From assembly GCA_023954355.1 (NCBI GenBank), contig JAMLID010000009.1, positions 45,310-109,309 of the forward strand: 64,000 nucleotides of DNA, read 5' to 3'. Under the pieces are notes generated by a model. That model did no database searches, was not told the origin of the DNA, and was given only the letters and a program-made list of their open reading frames with translations. Shown piece after piece: positions 1 to 9,154 of this stretch (position 1 is the first letter of the stretch; each line of letters starts with the position of its first letter). The stretch comes from Oligoflexia bacterium. GTDB lineage: Bacteria > Bdellovibrionota > UBA1018 > CAIPTA01. The position numbers and the translations under genes were made by a program.

Positions 1-320
1 ACCCCCTTGCCACCTTTGAAGAACAAAAATAGAGAAAAACAGTGGCCTGCAATTACAGAAAAACAAGAAATATTTATATTGACCTCACCAGGAAAATAAA
101 TTTTTACTAATAGAACTGATATAAGACCTTTAAGAAAGTCTAAAACAAACGTAAGGATACCGATTTTTTTTCCACCGATGCGGGTCATATTGGCGGCTCC
201 AATATTTCCACTACCCTTTGTTCTTGGATCTTCTAGTTGAAAAATTTTAGCTAATAAAATTCCAGAGGGAATAGATCCAATGACAAAGCTAACAAATGCA
301 ATAACTATAGGTACTGTCAT
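1..320 (-). CDS. plsY: Acyl-phosphate:glycerol-3-phosphate acyltransferase PlsY (partial, C-terminus outside window)
   Basis: PlsY is the inner-membrane enzyme that moves an acyl group from acyl-phosphate to glycerol-3-phosphate, the first step of phospholipid synthesis. Translating the minus strand from the ATG at 320 gives about 106 residues: a first membrane segment, then the family motif GSGNIGAANMTR (about residues 36-47), a second hydrophobic stretch, and the second glycine-rich motif ending FFKGGKG just at the window edge. The family is about 200 residues long, so roughly half is visible. The start lies 3 bp past the stop of the preceding minus-strand secreted-protein gene, so it may be the last member of that transcription unit, although its function is unrelated. 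The motifs make the identification firm. Confidence 0.9.
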   Translation of the reverse strand, partial: MTVPIVIAFVSFVIGSIPSGILLAKIFQLEDPRTKGSGNIGAANMTRIGGKKIGILTFVLDFLKGLISVLLVKIYFPGEVNINISCFSVIAGHCFSLFLFFKGGKG

Positions 321-323
321 TTA

Positions 324-896
324 TTAGAATGGTTTTCCTTGGTTGATAAATACTGGTGATTGAGAATATACCGCAAAGCCCTTGAACTGTGCATCTCCTG
401 TGGTTCCTTCAGTGTGTAATCCACCAGCTTCTGTGAAGGATGTTAGTGTTCCAGTGGCAACTATGAATCCAGGGTTTCCTGCGCTTGGATCAGATACTAA
501 AATCGATCCTGCACATGTTAAGTTTTGGTACCCTGCTCCTACGGTTGGAGAAGCTGGATAGTTGGCATTAAAATCTAGGACATAAATATCAGTGGCATTT
601 GCAGCTAAGCTTTTACTAGCGCCTAAAGCTGGTCCAGAAGATTTTGTATAGCTTCCGTTTAGTGCAGCTGTGCTGCCCACAGAACCTGTGCTTGAGCTAA
701 TATCAAGTTGGTACGTCTGAGATACTGATGACGGGTTCGAAACCGTAATTACACAATTACATCCAGTGGCAGCTTCACTTAACCCTTGAGTGGTGGTGTT
801 TCGAGCGACGGCAGTAAAGTGAACCGTTCTACTAGCTGCAAATGAAAAGTCAGTGAAACAAAAAAACAAAAGAAGGAAAAAATTAAATGTCTTCAT
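324..896 (-). CDS. Secreted protein of unknown function (paralogue of the gene at 940-1518)
   Basis: I do not recognise a named family. The 190-residue product begins with a clear Sec signal peptide (Lys near the N-terminus, a Phe/Leu-rich core, cleavage after SFA near residue 20). The mature part is rich in Ser, Thr, Gly and Ala and has three Cys residues (CNC near position 47 and one near 128). It shares a pattern with the upstream neighbour: a start like R-x-x-x-F-x-A-x-A-R, a conserved segment ending A-x-GTLT, and a C-terminus ending in G-(K/R)-P-F. The genes are therefore tandem duplicates. The pair lies downstream of a prepilin-like gene on the same strand, which suggests surface-appendage or envelope components, but that is inference. 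Confidence 0.75.
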   Translation of the reverse strand: MKTFNFFLLLFFCFTDFSFAASRTVHFTAVARNTTTQGLSEAATGCNCVITVSNPSSVSQTYQLDISSSTGSVGSTAALNGSYTKSSGPALGASKSLAANATDIYVLDFNANYPASPTVGAGYQNLTCAGSILVSDPSAGNPGFIVATGTLTSFTEAGGLHTEGTTGDAQFKGFAVYSQSPVFINQGKPF

Positions 897-939
897 TTTT
901 AAACTTTACCTCAAAGGGGAGTTTGTTTCTTCTAAAAAA

Positions 940-1518
940 CTAAAAAGGGCGCCCTCCACCGATTATAATAGGTACTTGTCTATAAGTAACAAAGCTCACG
1001 TCGCCATTATAAGTCGATCCCATATTGTTTACCCCAGCTTGGGTATCTTGGTAAACGGTAAGGGTTCCGCTCGCTACAACCATACCTGGGAATGAGTTGC
1101 TAGAATCGTCTATATCTATATAGCCTTCACAAATAATTCTTTGTTGAGGGTTGTATGCGGGTGGTGTGGTTGCGCTGGCCATTATGATTGGATAAAGATA
1201 CGCCCAAGTGGTGGTCGTTCCAGGGGTAATTGTACCCGTTAATGCTTTTCCTGTTGGATCAGTGGCCGGACCTTGTGGTGTACTGGCGTTTTCTTGGATG
1301 GCTTGCACTCTAGTGAATTGTACTGAATACGCTTGGTTGCCCATGCCTGAGGGATTAGCGTTAGAGAGAGAAATCATACAGCTTGCTTGCAGGGGGGTTC
1401 TCACTTTAGTGGCTGTGGCTGAAGCCCTCGCTGTTGCAGAAAAATAAGCTCTTCTGGCCTGTACGGCTTCACCATAGAAAAATAAACCCAAAATAAAGAC
1501 TGATAAAAACTTTCCCAT
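940..1518 (-). CDS. Secreted protein of unknown function (paralogue of the gene at 324-896)
   Basis: A 192-residue protein with a signal peptide cleaved around VQA near residue 20. The mature domain starts RRAYFSATARA and carries two Cys residues (in ASCMIS and IICEGY), which could form a disulfide. The segment VVASGTLTVYQ matches VATGTLTSF in the paralogue, and both proteins end G-x-P-F. No catalytic motif is visible. The gene lies 43 bp upstream of its paralogue and 64 bp downstream of the prepilin-like gene, all on the minus strand. The shared termini suggest a small family of secreted beta-rich proteins; a role with the pilin-like protein is possible but unproven. Confidence 0.75.
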   Translation of the reverse strand: MGKFLSVFILGLFFYGEAVQARRAYFSATARASATATKVRTPLQASCMISLSNANPSGMGNQAYSVQFTRVQAIQENASTPQGPATDPTGKALTGTITPGTTTTWAYLYPIIMASATTPPAYNPQQRIICEGYIDIDDSSNSFPGMVVASGTLTVYQDTQAGVNNMGSTYNGDVSFVTYRQVPIIIGGGRPF

Positions 1519-1582
1519 CTGCTGTCTTTTCGGCCTAAGCTCAGAAATTCTTTAATGGGTTTATGTATTTAACTATTTAATT

Positions 1583-3049
1583 TTATTGACTAATTGATTC
1601 AACCTGTTTAGGTAATTCTCGAACATCATAAGCCATGTTCGCATCACCTGAGCTAAAGATACTAACGCAATGTATCCAATTATTATAGCTCATGGAGGCA
1701 GACGAGGGGCTTGAGTAGCACGAGTTATCCATAAAATAGAGAAACGGATCTACTTCACTAGGGAAGGTTTGATAAATAAACATTCCATTAATTCTAGGCC
1801 TGTTGGTTGGTAGGGCAAAAAAGCCAGAATCTACGTTTACTAAGCGACCTCTGTTTCCGGCATGATCTAGTTCAATCATTCTAATAGAGTCGGCATTCAC
1901 TGATCCAGTATTGTAAAGTCCATATACTTTATCATCTTGATAGTAGGGTGTTGCTTCGTTGATATCATTCGCTGGTGTTGTTAATTGTTGAAAATCTACA
2001 GTGATGTTTTCGATATTGGGATCGATATCATATTTACGAACCCCAGTTACTCTATGGCAATTAGGAACACCATCAAATGTTTTACCGCCTATGGTTACTG
2101 ACTCATCAGCGCAGGTAGGATACAAAATAAGTTCACCTGGCTTCAATACCCAAACAGAATTATTGTCTGGGGCTATAGTAATAGAGCGAATATTAGAAAT
2201 CGTAGGTGAATCTATTGCTCCTCCAGAGGGTACAAAAGACCATATATTTCGAAAATGGGCTTCTATAGCTTCAATACTAGAATCGGGTGTTCCACTAGCA
2301 AAGGCTGATGTAGCTTGATAGCTACGAAGTTTTCCGTCGTTGCCTAAATAATATCGAAAGGGAACCCTAGGAGGGTAAATAACTTGAGAGGCTCCGCAAG
2401 TCAGTTGGGGGTTTGGAGTTGTTGCGTTTAAGTCGGACAGTTCTCCCCATTTTTTTCCACCACGCCCACCGTTAGCAACCGTGGGAGCTGTTCGAATCAT
2501 TCCAGTAACAGTAACTTCAAGTGCATCACCGAATCGATAAAATTGATAGCTGGATGGTGGACAAGCTCTAGAGGCTTGCCCGCCAGAAATAACTCTAGGA
2601 TTATAGTGCCGTATCATTACGTAGAGTTGAAAGCCTTGCATTCTTTCAGGTACTTCTCCGCCTGCAGTGGATGGACCAGCCGTATCAGCAATTATTAAAT
2701 TTGAGTTCATGCTCTCTCTGAATCCAGGAGAGCCTACAGTCGGGTTTACCTGACAGTTCGTAGCGCTTGCTGTAACTGCTTGTCTATAACGTACTTTGGA
2801 ATACTCAAATCCAGAGGGAGCATAGCTTAACGCGCCAGAGCTTTCTGAAACACCATTTACATATTCTTGTAATTTTGCTCGTACATAGGCGTTGCAAACA
2901 GCTTTAAAAGAAGTTGTTTTAATGCCGCTTAATAAATTAAATATTGCTGGTAGCAATGCAACGGCAATAAAGCCCAATAGTGCAGCAGTGATCATCACTT
3001 CAATCGTAGTGAATCCAGAATCCTTTAATTTGAGACTTCTTATTCTCAT
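1583..3049 (-). CDS. Prepilin-like protein with type IV N-methylation motif
   Basis: A 488-residue protein. After a short basic leader it has the type III prepilin cleavage site G|FTTIEVMITAALLGFI (Gly near residue 12, Phe+1, Glu+5) followed by the hydrophobic alpha-helix typical of type IV pilins and pseudopilins. The large C-terminal part (residues about 40-488) is globular and rich in Ser, Asn and Pro with several Cys. It is far larger than a major pilin and more like a minor pilin or adhesin-bearing tip protein. The start ATG at 3049 gives the leader with no excess residues. It diverges from the gene at 3095 with only 45 bp between starts. Pre-pilin peptidase processing is family knowledge; the tip role is inference. 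Confidence 0.8.
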   Translation of the reverse strand: MRIRSLKLKDSGFTTIEVMITAALLGFIAVALLPAIFNLLSGIKTTSFKAVCNAYVRAKLQEYVNGVSESSGALSYAPSGFEYSKVRYRQAVTASATNCQVNPTVGSPGFRESMNSNLIIADTAGPSTAGGEVPERMQGFQLYVMIRHYNPRVISGGQASRACPPSSYQFYRFGDALEVTVTGMIRTAPTVANGGRGGKKWGELSDLNATTPNPQLTCGASQVIYPPRVPFRYYLGNDGKLRSYQATSAFASGTPDSSIEAIEAHFRNIWSFVPSGGAIDSPTISNIRSITIAPDNNSVWVLKPGELILYPTCADESVTIGGKTFDGVPNCHRVTGVRKYDIDPNIENITVDFQQLTTPANDINEATPYYQDDKVYGLYNTGSVNADSIRMIELDHAGNRGRLVNVDSGFFALPTNRPRINGMFIYQTFPSEVDPFLYFMDNSCYSSPSSASMSYNNWIHCVSIFSSGDANMAYDVRELPKQVESISQ

Positions 3050-3094
3050 AGTTTTATACTACCGTAAATTATTAGGATTAACCTATTGGAACCT

Positions 3095-3811
3095 ATGGAA
3101 GATAAACGAATTTTAACCCTATATCCTTTAATTTCAGTAGTGCAGTTTTTGCTCCCCTATATTTATATCGCCCCAAATTTTGAGGGACTAAAATGGGCAC
3201 TAGATACCGGGTATATACCTTTTTTAAGTGGGATTTTATTTATCTCTTTTTTGGTACTTTTCTCTATGATTTTAGTTTCTAAGCTAACGGCAACAGGTTT
3301 GTCTTTGTTTCGTATTTCTATTTTGGTCTCACTAATTTCTTCAGCATATGTAGCTATGTCACAAAAGCAACATTTGCTACTCATAGGAATTTTTTGCCTT
3401 TTCTGTATATCGATCTACTTTTCTGAAATAATTTCTAGAGTTTTAAAGCGACCTTATTACTTTTCAAAAAGAATGTGGTGGGAGTCATATCCCAAAGGGA
3501 TTTTAAATATACAGGCAAAATTATATAATGATTTAGGAGAAGAGCTGAGTTGCCGTGTTTCTAATATTGGAATAGTCGGATGCTACGCTTTTAGTGAAAA
3601 AGGCAAGATTCCTATCAGCCTGAATAAGGTACAGATTTTTTTTAGAGATAAAAAATTGTTGGATGTTAAATATAAGGTAAAATCTAAAACAAGAGATGAA
3701 TTTGGTATTGGACTAGAGTTTGAGTGGGATGCCCTAATGTCTGACTCCATGAAAGATTTCGAAGAGTGTATGAGTAAATTACGAAAGGTAGGATATGATG
3801 TTTCATTATAA
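3095..3811 (+). CDS. Membrane protein with C-terminal PilZ-like domain
   Basis: The start is taken at the ATG at 3095; a TTG three codons earlier is also possible. The product (about 238 residues) has four predicted membrane segments in the first 115 residues. A soluble domain follows that resembles PilZ: an Arg-rich lead-in, then N-I-G-I-V-G corresponding to the (D/N)xSxxG motif with Ser replaced by Gly, and beta-rich sequence to the end. PilZ domains bind cyclic di-GMP, but without a clear RxxxR this one may be a non-binding variant. It overlaps the next lipoprotein gene by 17 bp, so the two are probably translated from one message. Confidence 0.6.
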   Translation: MEDKRILTLYPLISVVQFLLPYIYIAPNFEGLKWALDTGYIPFLSGILFISFLVLFSMILVSKLTATGLSLFRISILVSLISSAYVAMSQKQHLLLIGIFCLFCISIYFSEIISRVLKRPYYFSKRMWWESYPKGILNIQAKLYNDLGEELSCRVSNIGIVGCYAFSEKGKIPISLNKVQIFFRDKKLLDVKYKVKSKTRDEFGIGLEFEWDALMSDSMKDFEECMSKLRKVGYDVSL

Positions 3812-4307
3812 AATTAGAAAAGGGTATGAGTTTTCGTTTATTCAAATACTATTCGCTGTACCTCTAATTATTGCTATTGGTTGTACAAAAACACCTAAGG
3901 CAGAAAGTCCTGAAGGGGCATTACAGAAATATGTTCAAATTGCCTTTGGTGCAAAAAGCTTTGCTGACAAACAAAAATTGGCTGAGTTGAGTACGGGTGA
4001 AGCACTGGAATATCTAAACACAATGAATGAAGAAGATTTTAAAATGCAATTTTTGGATTCGAATCTTCGTTTAGTTTCGGTTAAAGCAAAAGACAAAAGA
4101 CAAGAAAGCGATGGAGATGTAAGTTTAGTTTACGAGTTAGAATATAAAGATGGTAAGTCTGAGCAGTTAACAACGTATTCTAATAAAAAAATTGCTTTCT
4201 TAACTCAAGGTGCAGATGGCTTTTGGAAAATTAAAGCAACAAAAAATCTCAAAACATTTATCGAAAAAACTGACGATTTAGTTATTACTCCTGATTCTAC
4301 GAACTAG
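3795..4307 (+). CDS. Predicted lipoprotein of unknown function
   Basis: A 170-residue product with a basic N-terminus, a hydrophobic core and the lipobox IAIG|C near residue 30, so it should be diacylated by Lgt, which is encoded next to it on the opposite strand. The mature part is charged and Lys-rich, about 140 residues, with no motif I recognise. Two adjacent ATG codons (3795 and 3798) are both possible starts; AGGTAGG lies just upstream inside the preceding gene. The 3' end overlaps the 3' end of the convergent lgt by 11 bp. Its overall pattern (short, mixed alpha/beta after the anchor) could fit an NTF2-like fold, but this is only an impression. Confidence 0.7.
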   Translation: MMFHYKIRKGYEFSFIQILFAVPLIIAIGCTKTPKAESPEGALQKYVQIAFGAKSFADKQKLAELSTGEALEYLNTMNEEDFKMQFLDSNLRLVSVKAKDKRQESDGDVSLVYELEYKDGKSEQLTTYSNKKIAFLTQGADGFWKIKATKNLKTFIEKTDDLVITPDSTN

Positions 4308-5085
4308 GTTTATTTGTTTTAGATTTTAGTAAAATCCTAACTAATAAAAAGCCAGAACCTAAGAATAGGAAAATACTAATTAGTTGAGATGTAGATAGAT
4401 AATTTTCTACAATGTATCCGCGGATTCCATCGCCTCGAAAGTATTCTAATATAAATCGTATAATAGAATATATGAATACGTACAGAACAGACACCAGGCC
4501 ATCAGTAGATTTTTTCTTATGAATTAAAATGAGAAATATAAATAAGAAAAACAATAAAAGGGACTCGTAAATTTGTGTAGGGTGTATGGGTAAGCCCCTA
4601 TAAAAAAAGTCTACCTGATTCGAATTTAAGATAACTGCCCAAGGTAGATCGCAAGAATTTCCATGGCAACAACCAGCAAAGAAACAACCTATTCTTCCAA
4701 TGCTATGGCCAAGACATAGTGCCATAGCAAGTAAGTCTAAGTGTGCGCCTATTTTTAATCGTTTTTTTCGCAAGTAATAAAAAACAGAGATTGAGCCGAA
4801 AATGAATCCACCTAAAAAGACTAATCCGCCATTCCAAACGAAGAATATCAATTTCGGATTTGCAGAAAAATAGGAAAAATTAGTAATAACAAACAAACAC
4901 CTACCGCCGATTATTCCGCTAATAATAGCAATGAGAACCAAATCTACGACGTTTTTCCAAGAATATTTATCAGAATTTTTTGTATAAACTTTTAAAAAAA
5001 CTAGGGCAGATAAATAAGATAGAGCCAGAAATAGGCCATAAGAATCAAGATCAATTCCAAATAGATTCAGTAAAACTGGCTTCAT
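4297..5085 (-). CDS. lgt: Prolipoprotein diacylglyceryl transferase
   Basis: Lgt transfers diacylglycerol from phosphatidylglycerol to the lipobox Cys of prolipoproteins in the inner membrane. The 262-residue product has about seven hydrophobic segments. The signature GHSIGRIGCFFAGCCHG (about residues 126-142) contains the conserved Gly-Arg pair, and HPTQIYES near residue 168 is the second family motif. The Cys-rich form of the signature occurs in many non-enteric Lgt proteins. Its start overlaps the end of lspA by 4 bp, so the two lipoprotein-maturation genes are translationally coupled. Length and motifs are normal. Confidence 0.95.
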   Translation of the reverse strand: MKPVLLNLFGIDLDSYGLFLALSYLSALVFLKVYTKNSDKYSWKNVVDLVLIAIISGIIGGRCLFVITNFSYFSANPKLIFFVWNGGLVFLGGFIFGSISVFYYLRKKRLKIGAHLDLLAMALCLGHSIGRIGCFFAGCCHGNSCDLPWAVILNSNQVDFFYRGLPIHPTQIYESLLLFFLFIFLILIHKKKSTDGLVSVLYVFIYSIIRFILEYFRGDGIRGYIVENYLSTSQLISIFLFLGSGFLLVRILLKSKTNKPSS

Positions 5086-5570
5086 GTATTTTCAGTTCGT
5101 TCTAGAAATAAACTAATAAGTAAAAAAAGTACTCCAAAAGTAATAGCAGTATCTGCGAAATTAAAAGCAGGGAAATGAAATCCTGAATAGTGAAAATCTA
5201 TGTAATCAATCACAAACCCGAATCGCATTCTGTCTATCAAGTTGCCAAATGCACCGCCAATTATTGACCCCAACCCATAGATATAAAACTTATTCGATTC
5301 TTGAGCTTTGCTAAAAAGCGCAAACAAAATGATTAACACACAAAGAGGAATGCCTAGAAAAATAATGTCGCCAATAGTTCCATTAATATTGCTGAAATAT
5401 CCAAAGATGGCACCAAAATTCCTTGTATAGGTAATTTGCAAAAAAGAACTAATGATATAGACATCATCGTCAATAGTTTTTTTTGTATAAGCAAAGAATT
5501 TAATTAACTGATCTAGAGAAACCAGAAATCCAACTAGCGCTATCAATATTAAGTATTTTCTTTTAATCAC
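5082..5570 (-). CDS. lspA: Lipoprotein signal peptidase (signal peptidase II)
   Basis: LspA removes the signal peptide of prolipoproteins after Lgt has acted. The 162-residue protein has four membrane segments. The two catalytic aspartates are visible in NLIDRMRFGFVIDYIDFH (NxxDR) and in FNFADTAI (NxAD). The length is typical. It is the first gene of an lspA-lgt pair; the 69 bp upstream separate it from the NtrC-type regulator gene on the same strand. Several predicted lipoproteins in the window (3795, 30989, 31731, 37987) are likely substrates. Confidence 0.96.
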   Translation of the reverse strand: MIKRKYLILIALVGFLVSLDQLIKFFAYTKKTIDDDVYIISSFLQITYTRNFGAIFGYFSNINGTIGDIIFLGIPLCVLIILFALFSKAQESNKFYIYGLGSIIGGAFGNLIDRMRFGFVIDYIDFHYSGFHFPAFNFADTAITFGVLFLLISLFLERTENT

Positions 5571-5639
5571 TCAATACTAAATTAAACGAATTTTTTGGAC
5601 TCTCCAAGTCTTATTATGTGCTGTATTGTTTACAGTCTA

Positions 5640-7109
5640 TTAGTCATCTAAGTCTTGATAATCCTTTGCTGAAAGACCGTACTTTTCTAATTTTCTAAGC
5701 AGTGTTTTTTTAGGAATATTTGCGTGTAAGGCCGTTTGATTAATTTTTCCATTAAAAACTTTTAAGGCACTCATAATGAAATGCTTCTCAAACTCTTCTT
5801 TTTGAGTCTGAAAATCTAAGTGATTTAAATCGATCGCAAAGGTTAGCTCATCTTTACTACTTTCAGAGTCTTGATTGTCAGAAACATTGCCCAAATTTGA
5901 GTTGTCTCTTGAAACAGATGAACGAATTGCTCTTGAAAGGCCGCGTATAGAATCAGGAAGTGATGAGGTTGTTATCATATCACTAGATTCAATAACAAAT
6001 GCATGCTCAATGACGTTTTCTAATTCACGGATGTTTCCAGGCCAATTGTATTTTAATAGTAAGGCCTTTGCTTCATCAGATGTTACGGTAATTTTCTGCC
6101 CGTATGTTTGATTAAATTTTTGTATGAAGTGATCAATCAAAGGATTGATATCATCTTTTCGTTCTCTCAAAGGAGGCAAGTAAATAGGTAGAACGTTTAA
6201 TCTATAAAATAGATCTTCGCGGAATTCCCCTTTTTGAATCATTTCTTCTAAGTTTCTATTAGTTGCAGCAATGATTCTCACATTTACTTCGACTTCTCTA
6301 TTTGATCCAACAGGAGTAAACTTTTGCTCTTGTAGTGCGCGTAATAACTTAACCTGTAGTGTGTGAGAAATATCTCCTATTTCGTCTAAAAATAAAGTTC
6401 CGCCATCTGCATATTGAAATTTTCCAATTTTTCTTGAGTCAGCCCCAGTAAAAGCACCTTTTTCATGTCCGAAAAATTCACTTTCGATAAGGTTTTCAGG
6501 TATAGCGCTACAGTTTATGGCAACAAATCTTTCTTCTTTTCTTAATCCATTCATGTGAATAGCTCTAGCGACTAGCTCTTTACCGGTACCACTTTCTCCG
6601 CGGATTAATACTGAAGTATCCACTCGAGCTAGTTTATCGATAAACGAATACACTCGTTTCATTTCTTGAGAGCTACCCACTAAGCCTTTATCTTCACCGG
6701 CTGTAACTACCGCAGCGGGTGCAGAAAGGCTGGCGGTTTTAACGAAAGAATGTGCTTTAAGTGCTTTATCAACGAGAGCGACAAGATCATCACTCTTAAT
6801 GGGTTTTTCAAGATAGTTATATGCACCAAGCCTAACAGCTTCTACGGCATCTTTTACATTAGAGTACGCTGTAAGCATTAATACAATAATAGAACTGTCG
6901 TAGGCTTTGATTTGTTTAAGGGCTTCGATACCAGATAACTTAGGCATGTTCACATCTAATAAAACAAGATCGAACTTACTGGCCATGACTTTATTAATAG
7001 CAACTTCGCCGTTTTCAGCTTCGTCTACGATATAGTTTCGTTCTTTAAATGCTGAGCTTACAGTTAATCTTAGTGCTTTGTCATCATCAACAACTAATAC
7101 TTTAAACAT
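5640..7109 (-). CDS. NtrC-family sigma-54-dependent response regulator
   Basis: The start is placed at the ATG at 7109, preceded by GAGGTG 5 nt upstream inside the end of the kinase gene; a TTG at 7121 would add four residues. The receiver domain (about 1-120) has the acidic pair VVDDD, the phospho-acceptor Asp in LLDVNMP (near 51) and a KP pair near 101. The AAA+ domain has Walker A GESGTGKE (near 170) and the sigma-54 contact loop GAFTGA (near 216). The C-terminal Fis-type helix-turn-helix covers the last 45 residues. It should activate sigma-54 promoters when phosphorylated by the adjacent CHASE2 kinase, whose stop codon overlaps the ribosome-binding site. Confidence 0.95.
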   Translation of the reverse strand: MFKVLVVDDDKALRLTVSSAFKERNYIVDEAENGEVAINKVMASKFDLVLLDVNMPKLSGIEALKQIKAYDSSIIVLMLTAYSNVKDAVEAVRLGAYNYLEKPIKSDDLVALVDKALKAHSFVKTASLSAPAAVVTAGEDKGLVGSSQEMKRVYSFIDKLARVDTSVLIRGESGTGKELVARAIHMNGLRKEERFVAINCSAIPENLIESEFFGHEKGAFTGADSRKIGKFQYADGGTLFLDEIGDISHTLQVKLLRALQEQKFTPVGSNREVEVNVRIIAATNRNLEEMIQKGEFREDLFYRLNVLPIYLPPLRERKDDINPLIDHFIQKFNQTYGQKITVTSDEAKALLLKYNWPGNIRELENVIEHAFVIESSDMITTSSLPDSIRGLSRAIRSSVSRDNSNLGNVSDNQDSESSKDELTFAIDLNHLDFQTQKEEFEKHFIMSALKVFNGKINQTALHANIPKKTLLRKLEKYGLSAKDYQDLDD

Positions 7110-7117
7110 ACTACACC

Positions 7118-9010
7118 TCAAATTCTTTCTTCTTTTATAGGAAGTTTAATTGTGAATCTACTTCCTTTTCCTTTTTCAGAGATTGCTTCAACCGATCCTT
7201 TATGTAGCTCTATGAAATATTTAGATAAGTATAATCCCAAGCCACTACCTTTTGTTTGATCACCAGGATGAGATTCGCCTCGATAAAATTTAGTAAAAAG
7301 CTGATCTAATTCTTTATTACTTAGTCCTGTTCCGTTATCACTTACCATAATTTCTACATAGTCTTTGACTTCTTTTGATTGAATAACAATAGTAGAGCCC
7401 TCAGGGCTGTACTTAATTGCATTATCTATCATATTCGAAACTACTTGGATAATTAGAGCCGCATCAAGTTTAATAGGAAAAAGAGGTTCGAGCTTTTGGA
7501 TAATCTCAATTTTCTTTTTATCAGCTTGAAACGTTAGTTTATGAACACATTGCTCAATTATTTTATTGATGTCCTTAGATTTCTTATTAATAGTTAATTG
7601 ATTTGATTCTACCTTGGTTAAATTTAATATTTTTGAGATAAATTTATCTAAGTTTTCAGTAGATTGAATAATTTGTTGAATTTCTGATTGTTGCTCATCT
7701 GAGAGGTTTCCTTGACGAGCAATCATTTCAGCTAATCCTTGAATTCGAGCTACGGGTGTCTTTAGATCATGACTCATCAAAGATAAGAAGTTTCCCTTAA
7801 GTTCTTCTACTTGTATGAGCAAATCGTGCTTCTCTTGTACTTCCCATCTTTTTTTATACTCAAGAATAGCTCTGTAGGGAACAATTAGGTAATAAGTGAA
7901 AAACATGGCTATAAAGGGGTGCGATAGGGGAAGCCAAACTCCTAATTGGAACAAAATCTGAGAAAAGCCAAAAAGACCAATAGAGAACAACACAAGAGCC
8001 ATAACGCCCCTAGAAGGACTCATGCCAATAGCGATAAACGCTAGTGATAAAGCAAAAAGAAAAGTCACAATAGAGTCTGCTACTTTAGATGCTGCAATAA
8101 TTCCTTGATCTTTGAGTATGGTGTCTAAGATAGAAGCGTGAACGAATAGCCTAGGGTTAGTATAAGTTACTCGAGAATAAGGAGTATATGCATAATCGTT
8201 CATGGCATCTTTTCTGAGAGTTTCTACCAGAATGATTTTATCTTTAAGATCTAATTCTACTTTTCCATCTTTAACATCATCAAAGTAAATTACAGGGAAC
8301 TTGCTTTCACTCATCTTAGTAGAAAAAGGATAACGAATTAGTAAATGCCAAGAGTCGGCAGGAGAATAAAAGTACGACCCCTTTAGCTTTGAGGCTTCAT
8401 TTAGTAATTCTTCTTTTGTTTTATGAGGATAAGCTAAAGTGTAATGTAAAGAAGGTTCTCCCAGTACGGTTAGTAGACCTCTTCTCATTACTTTATCTTC
8501 ACCAAACATTGTTCCATCTTTATGAAGAATTGCAGGTGCATGAGGTAGCAGGCTTAAGGGATAAGCAGATAAAACCTCTCCAGATAAATCAACATCAGTA
8601 CCCATTAGAATTTTGGTACCTTTTGATTCCGCATCTTTAGATAATTTTACAAATTCTTCCGCTACTTTAGGTTTGCTCTCTATTTCAGCAGAATCAAATT
8701 TATTGATATAAGCAATAGCAGAAGGACGCGATTTTAAAAGAACCTTTAGAGCGCTTAAGTGGCTTTCAATAGAATGAAACTCAGAAAACTCTGTTCTTTC
8801 TTTCCCAGGTTTTTCTCCTAAAGCTAAAACGACTATTCGATTGTCTAGCGCTTCGTCATTTTTCCAGCGCATGCGCAAATCATAAAGATAGGCTTCTACT
8901 CGGTATAAATCCGTGTTCATCGCCAGAATTGCGATAACCAAAGAAATACCAAGGCTGACGGCAACCTTAGATGCTGCTAATTTTTGAATAAATTGCCTAA
9001 AAATAGCCAA
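7118..9010 (-). CDS. CHASE2-domain sensor histidine kinase
   Basis: The 630-residue protein starts at TTG 9010, supported by AGAGG about 6 nt upstream. An N-terminal membrane anchor is followed by an extracytoplasmic CHASE2 domain (about 45-300), then three membrane segments (about 310-385). HisKA has the H-box MSHDLKTPVARIQ near residue 418. The ATPase domain has the N-box IDNAIKYS, G1 box DNGTGLS and G2 box GSGLGLYLSK. CHASE2 domains sense unknown extracellular signals. It is co-transcribed with the sigma-54 regulator, which is its likely partner. All catalytic boxes look intact. Confidence 0.93.
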   Translation of the reverse strand: MAIFRQFIQKLAASKVAVSLGISLVIAILAMNTDLYRVEAYLYDLRMRWKNDEALDNRIVVLALGEKPGKERTEFSEFHSIESHLSALKVLLKSRPSAIAYINKFDSAEIESKPKVAEEFVKLSKDAESKGTKILMGTDVDLSGEVLSAYPLSLLPHAPAILHKDGTMFGEDKVMRRGLLTVLGEPSLHYTLAYPHKTKEELLNEASKLKGSYFYSPADSWHLLIRYPFSTKMSESKFPVIYFDDVKDGKVELDLKDKIILVETLRKDAMNDYAYTPYSRVTYTNPRLFVHASILDTILKDQGIIAASKVADSIVTFLFALSLAFIAIGMSPSRGVMALVLFSIGLFGFSQILFQLGVWLPLSHPFIAMFFTYYLIVPYRAILEYKKRWEVQEKHDLLIQVEELKGNFLSLMSHDLKTPVARIQGLAEMIARQGNLSDEQQSEIQQIIQSTENLDKFISKILNLTKVESNQLTINKKSKDINKIIEQCVHKLTFQADKKKIEIIQKLEPLFPIKLDAALIIQVVSNMIDNAIKYSPEGSTIVIQSKEVKDYVEIMVSDNGTGLSNKELDQLFTKFYRGESHPGDQTKGSGLGLYLSKYFIELHKGSVEAISEKGKGSRFTIKLPIKEERI

Positions 9011-9154
9011 AATTACCTCTTTATTTCCGGCGCATAGCGCAAGAAATAGGCCAGAAAGCAGAGCAATAATGTTTAATAATATTAATGTGTTTCATAGAAA
9101 AATGGAGAACGACTTTGAAAATAAATGTTAAACTTTTAGACAGGCGGAAAATCC

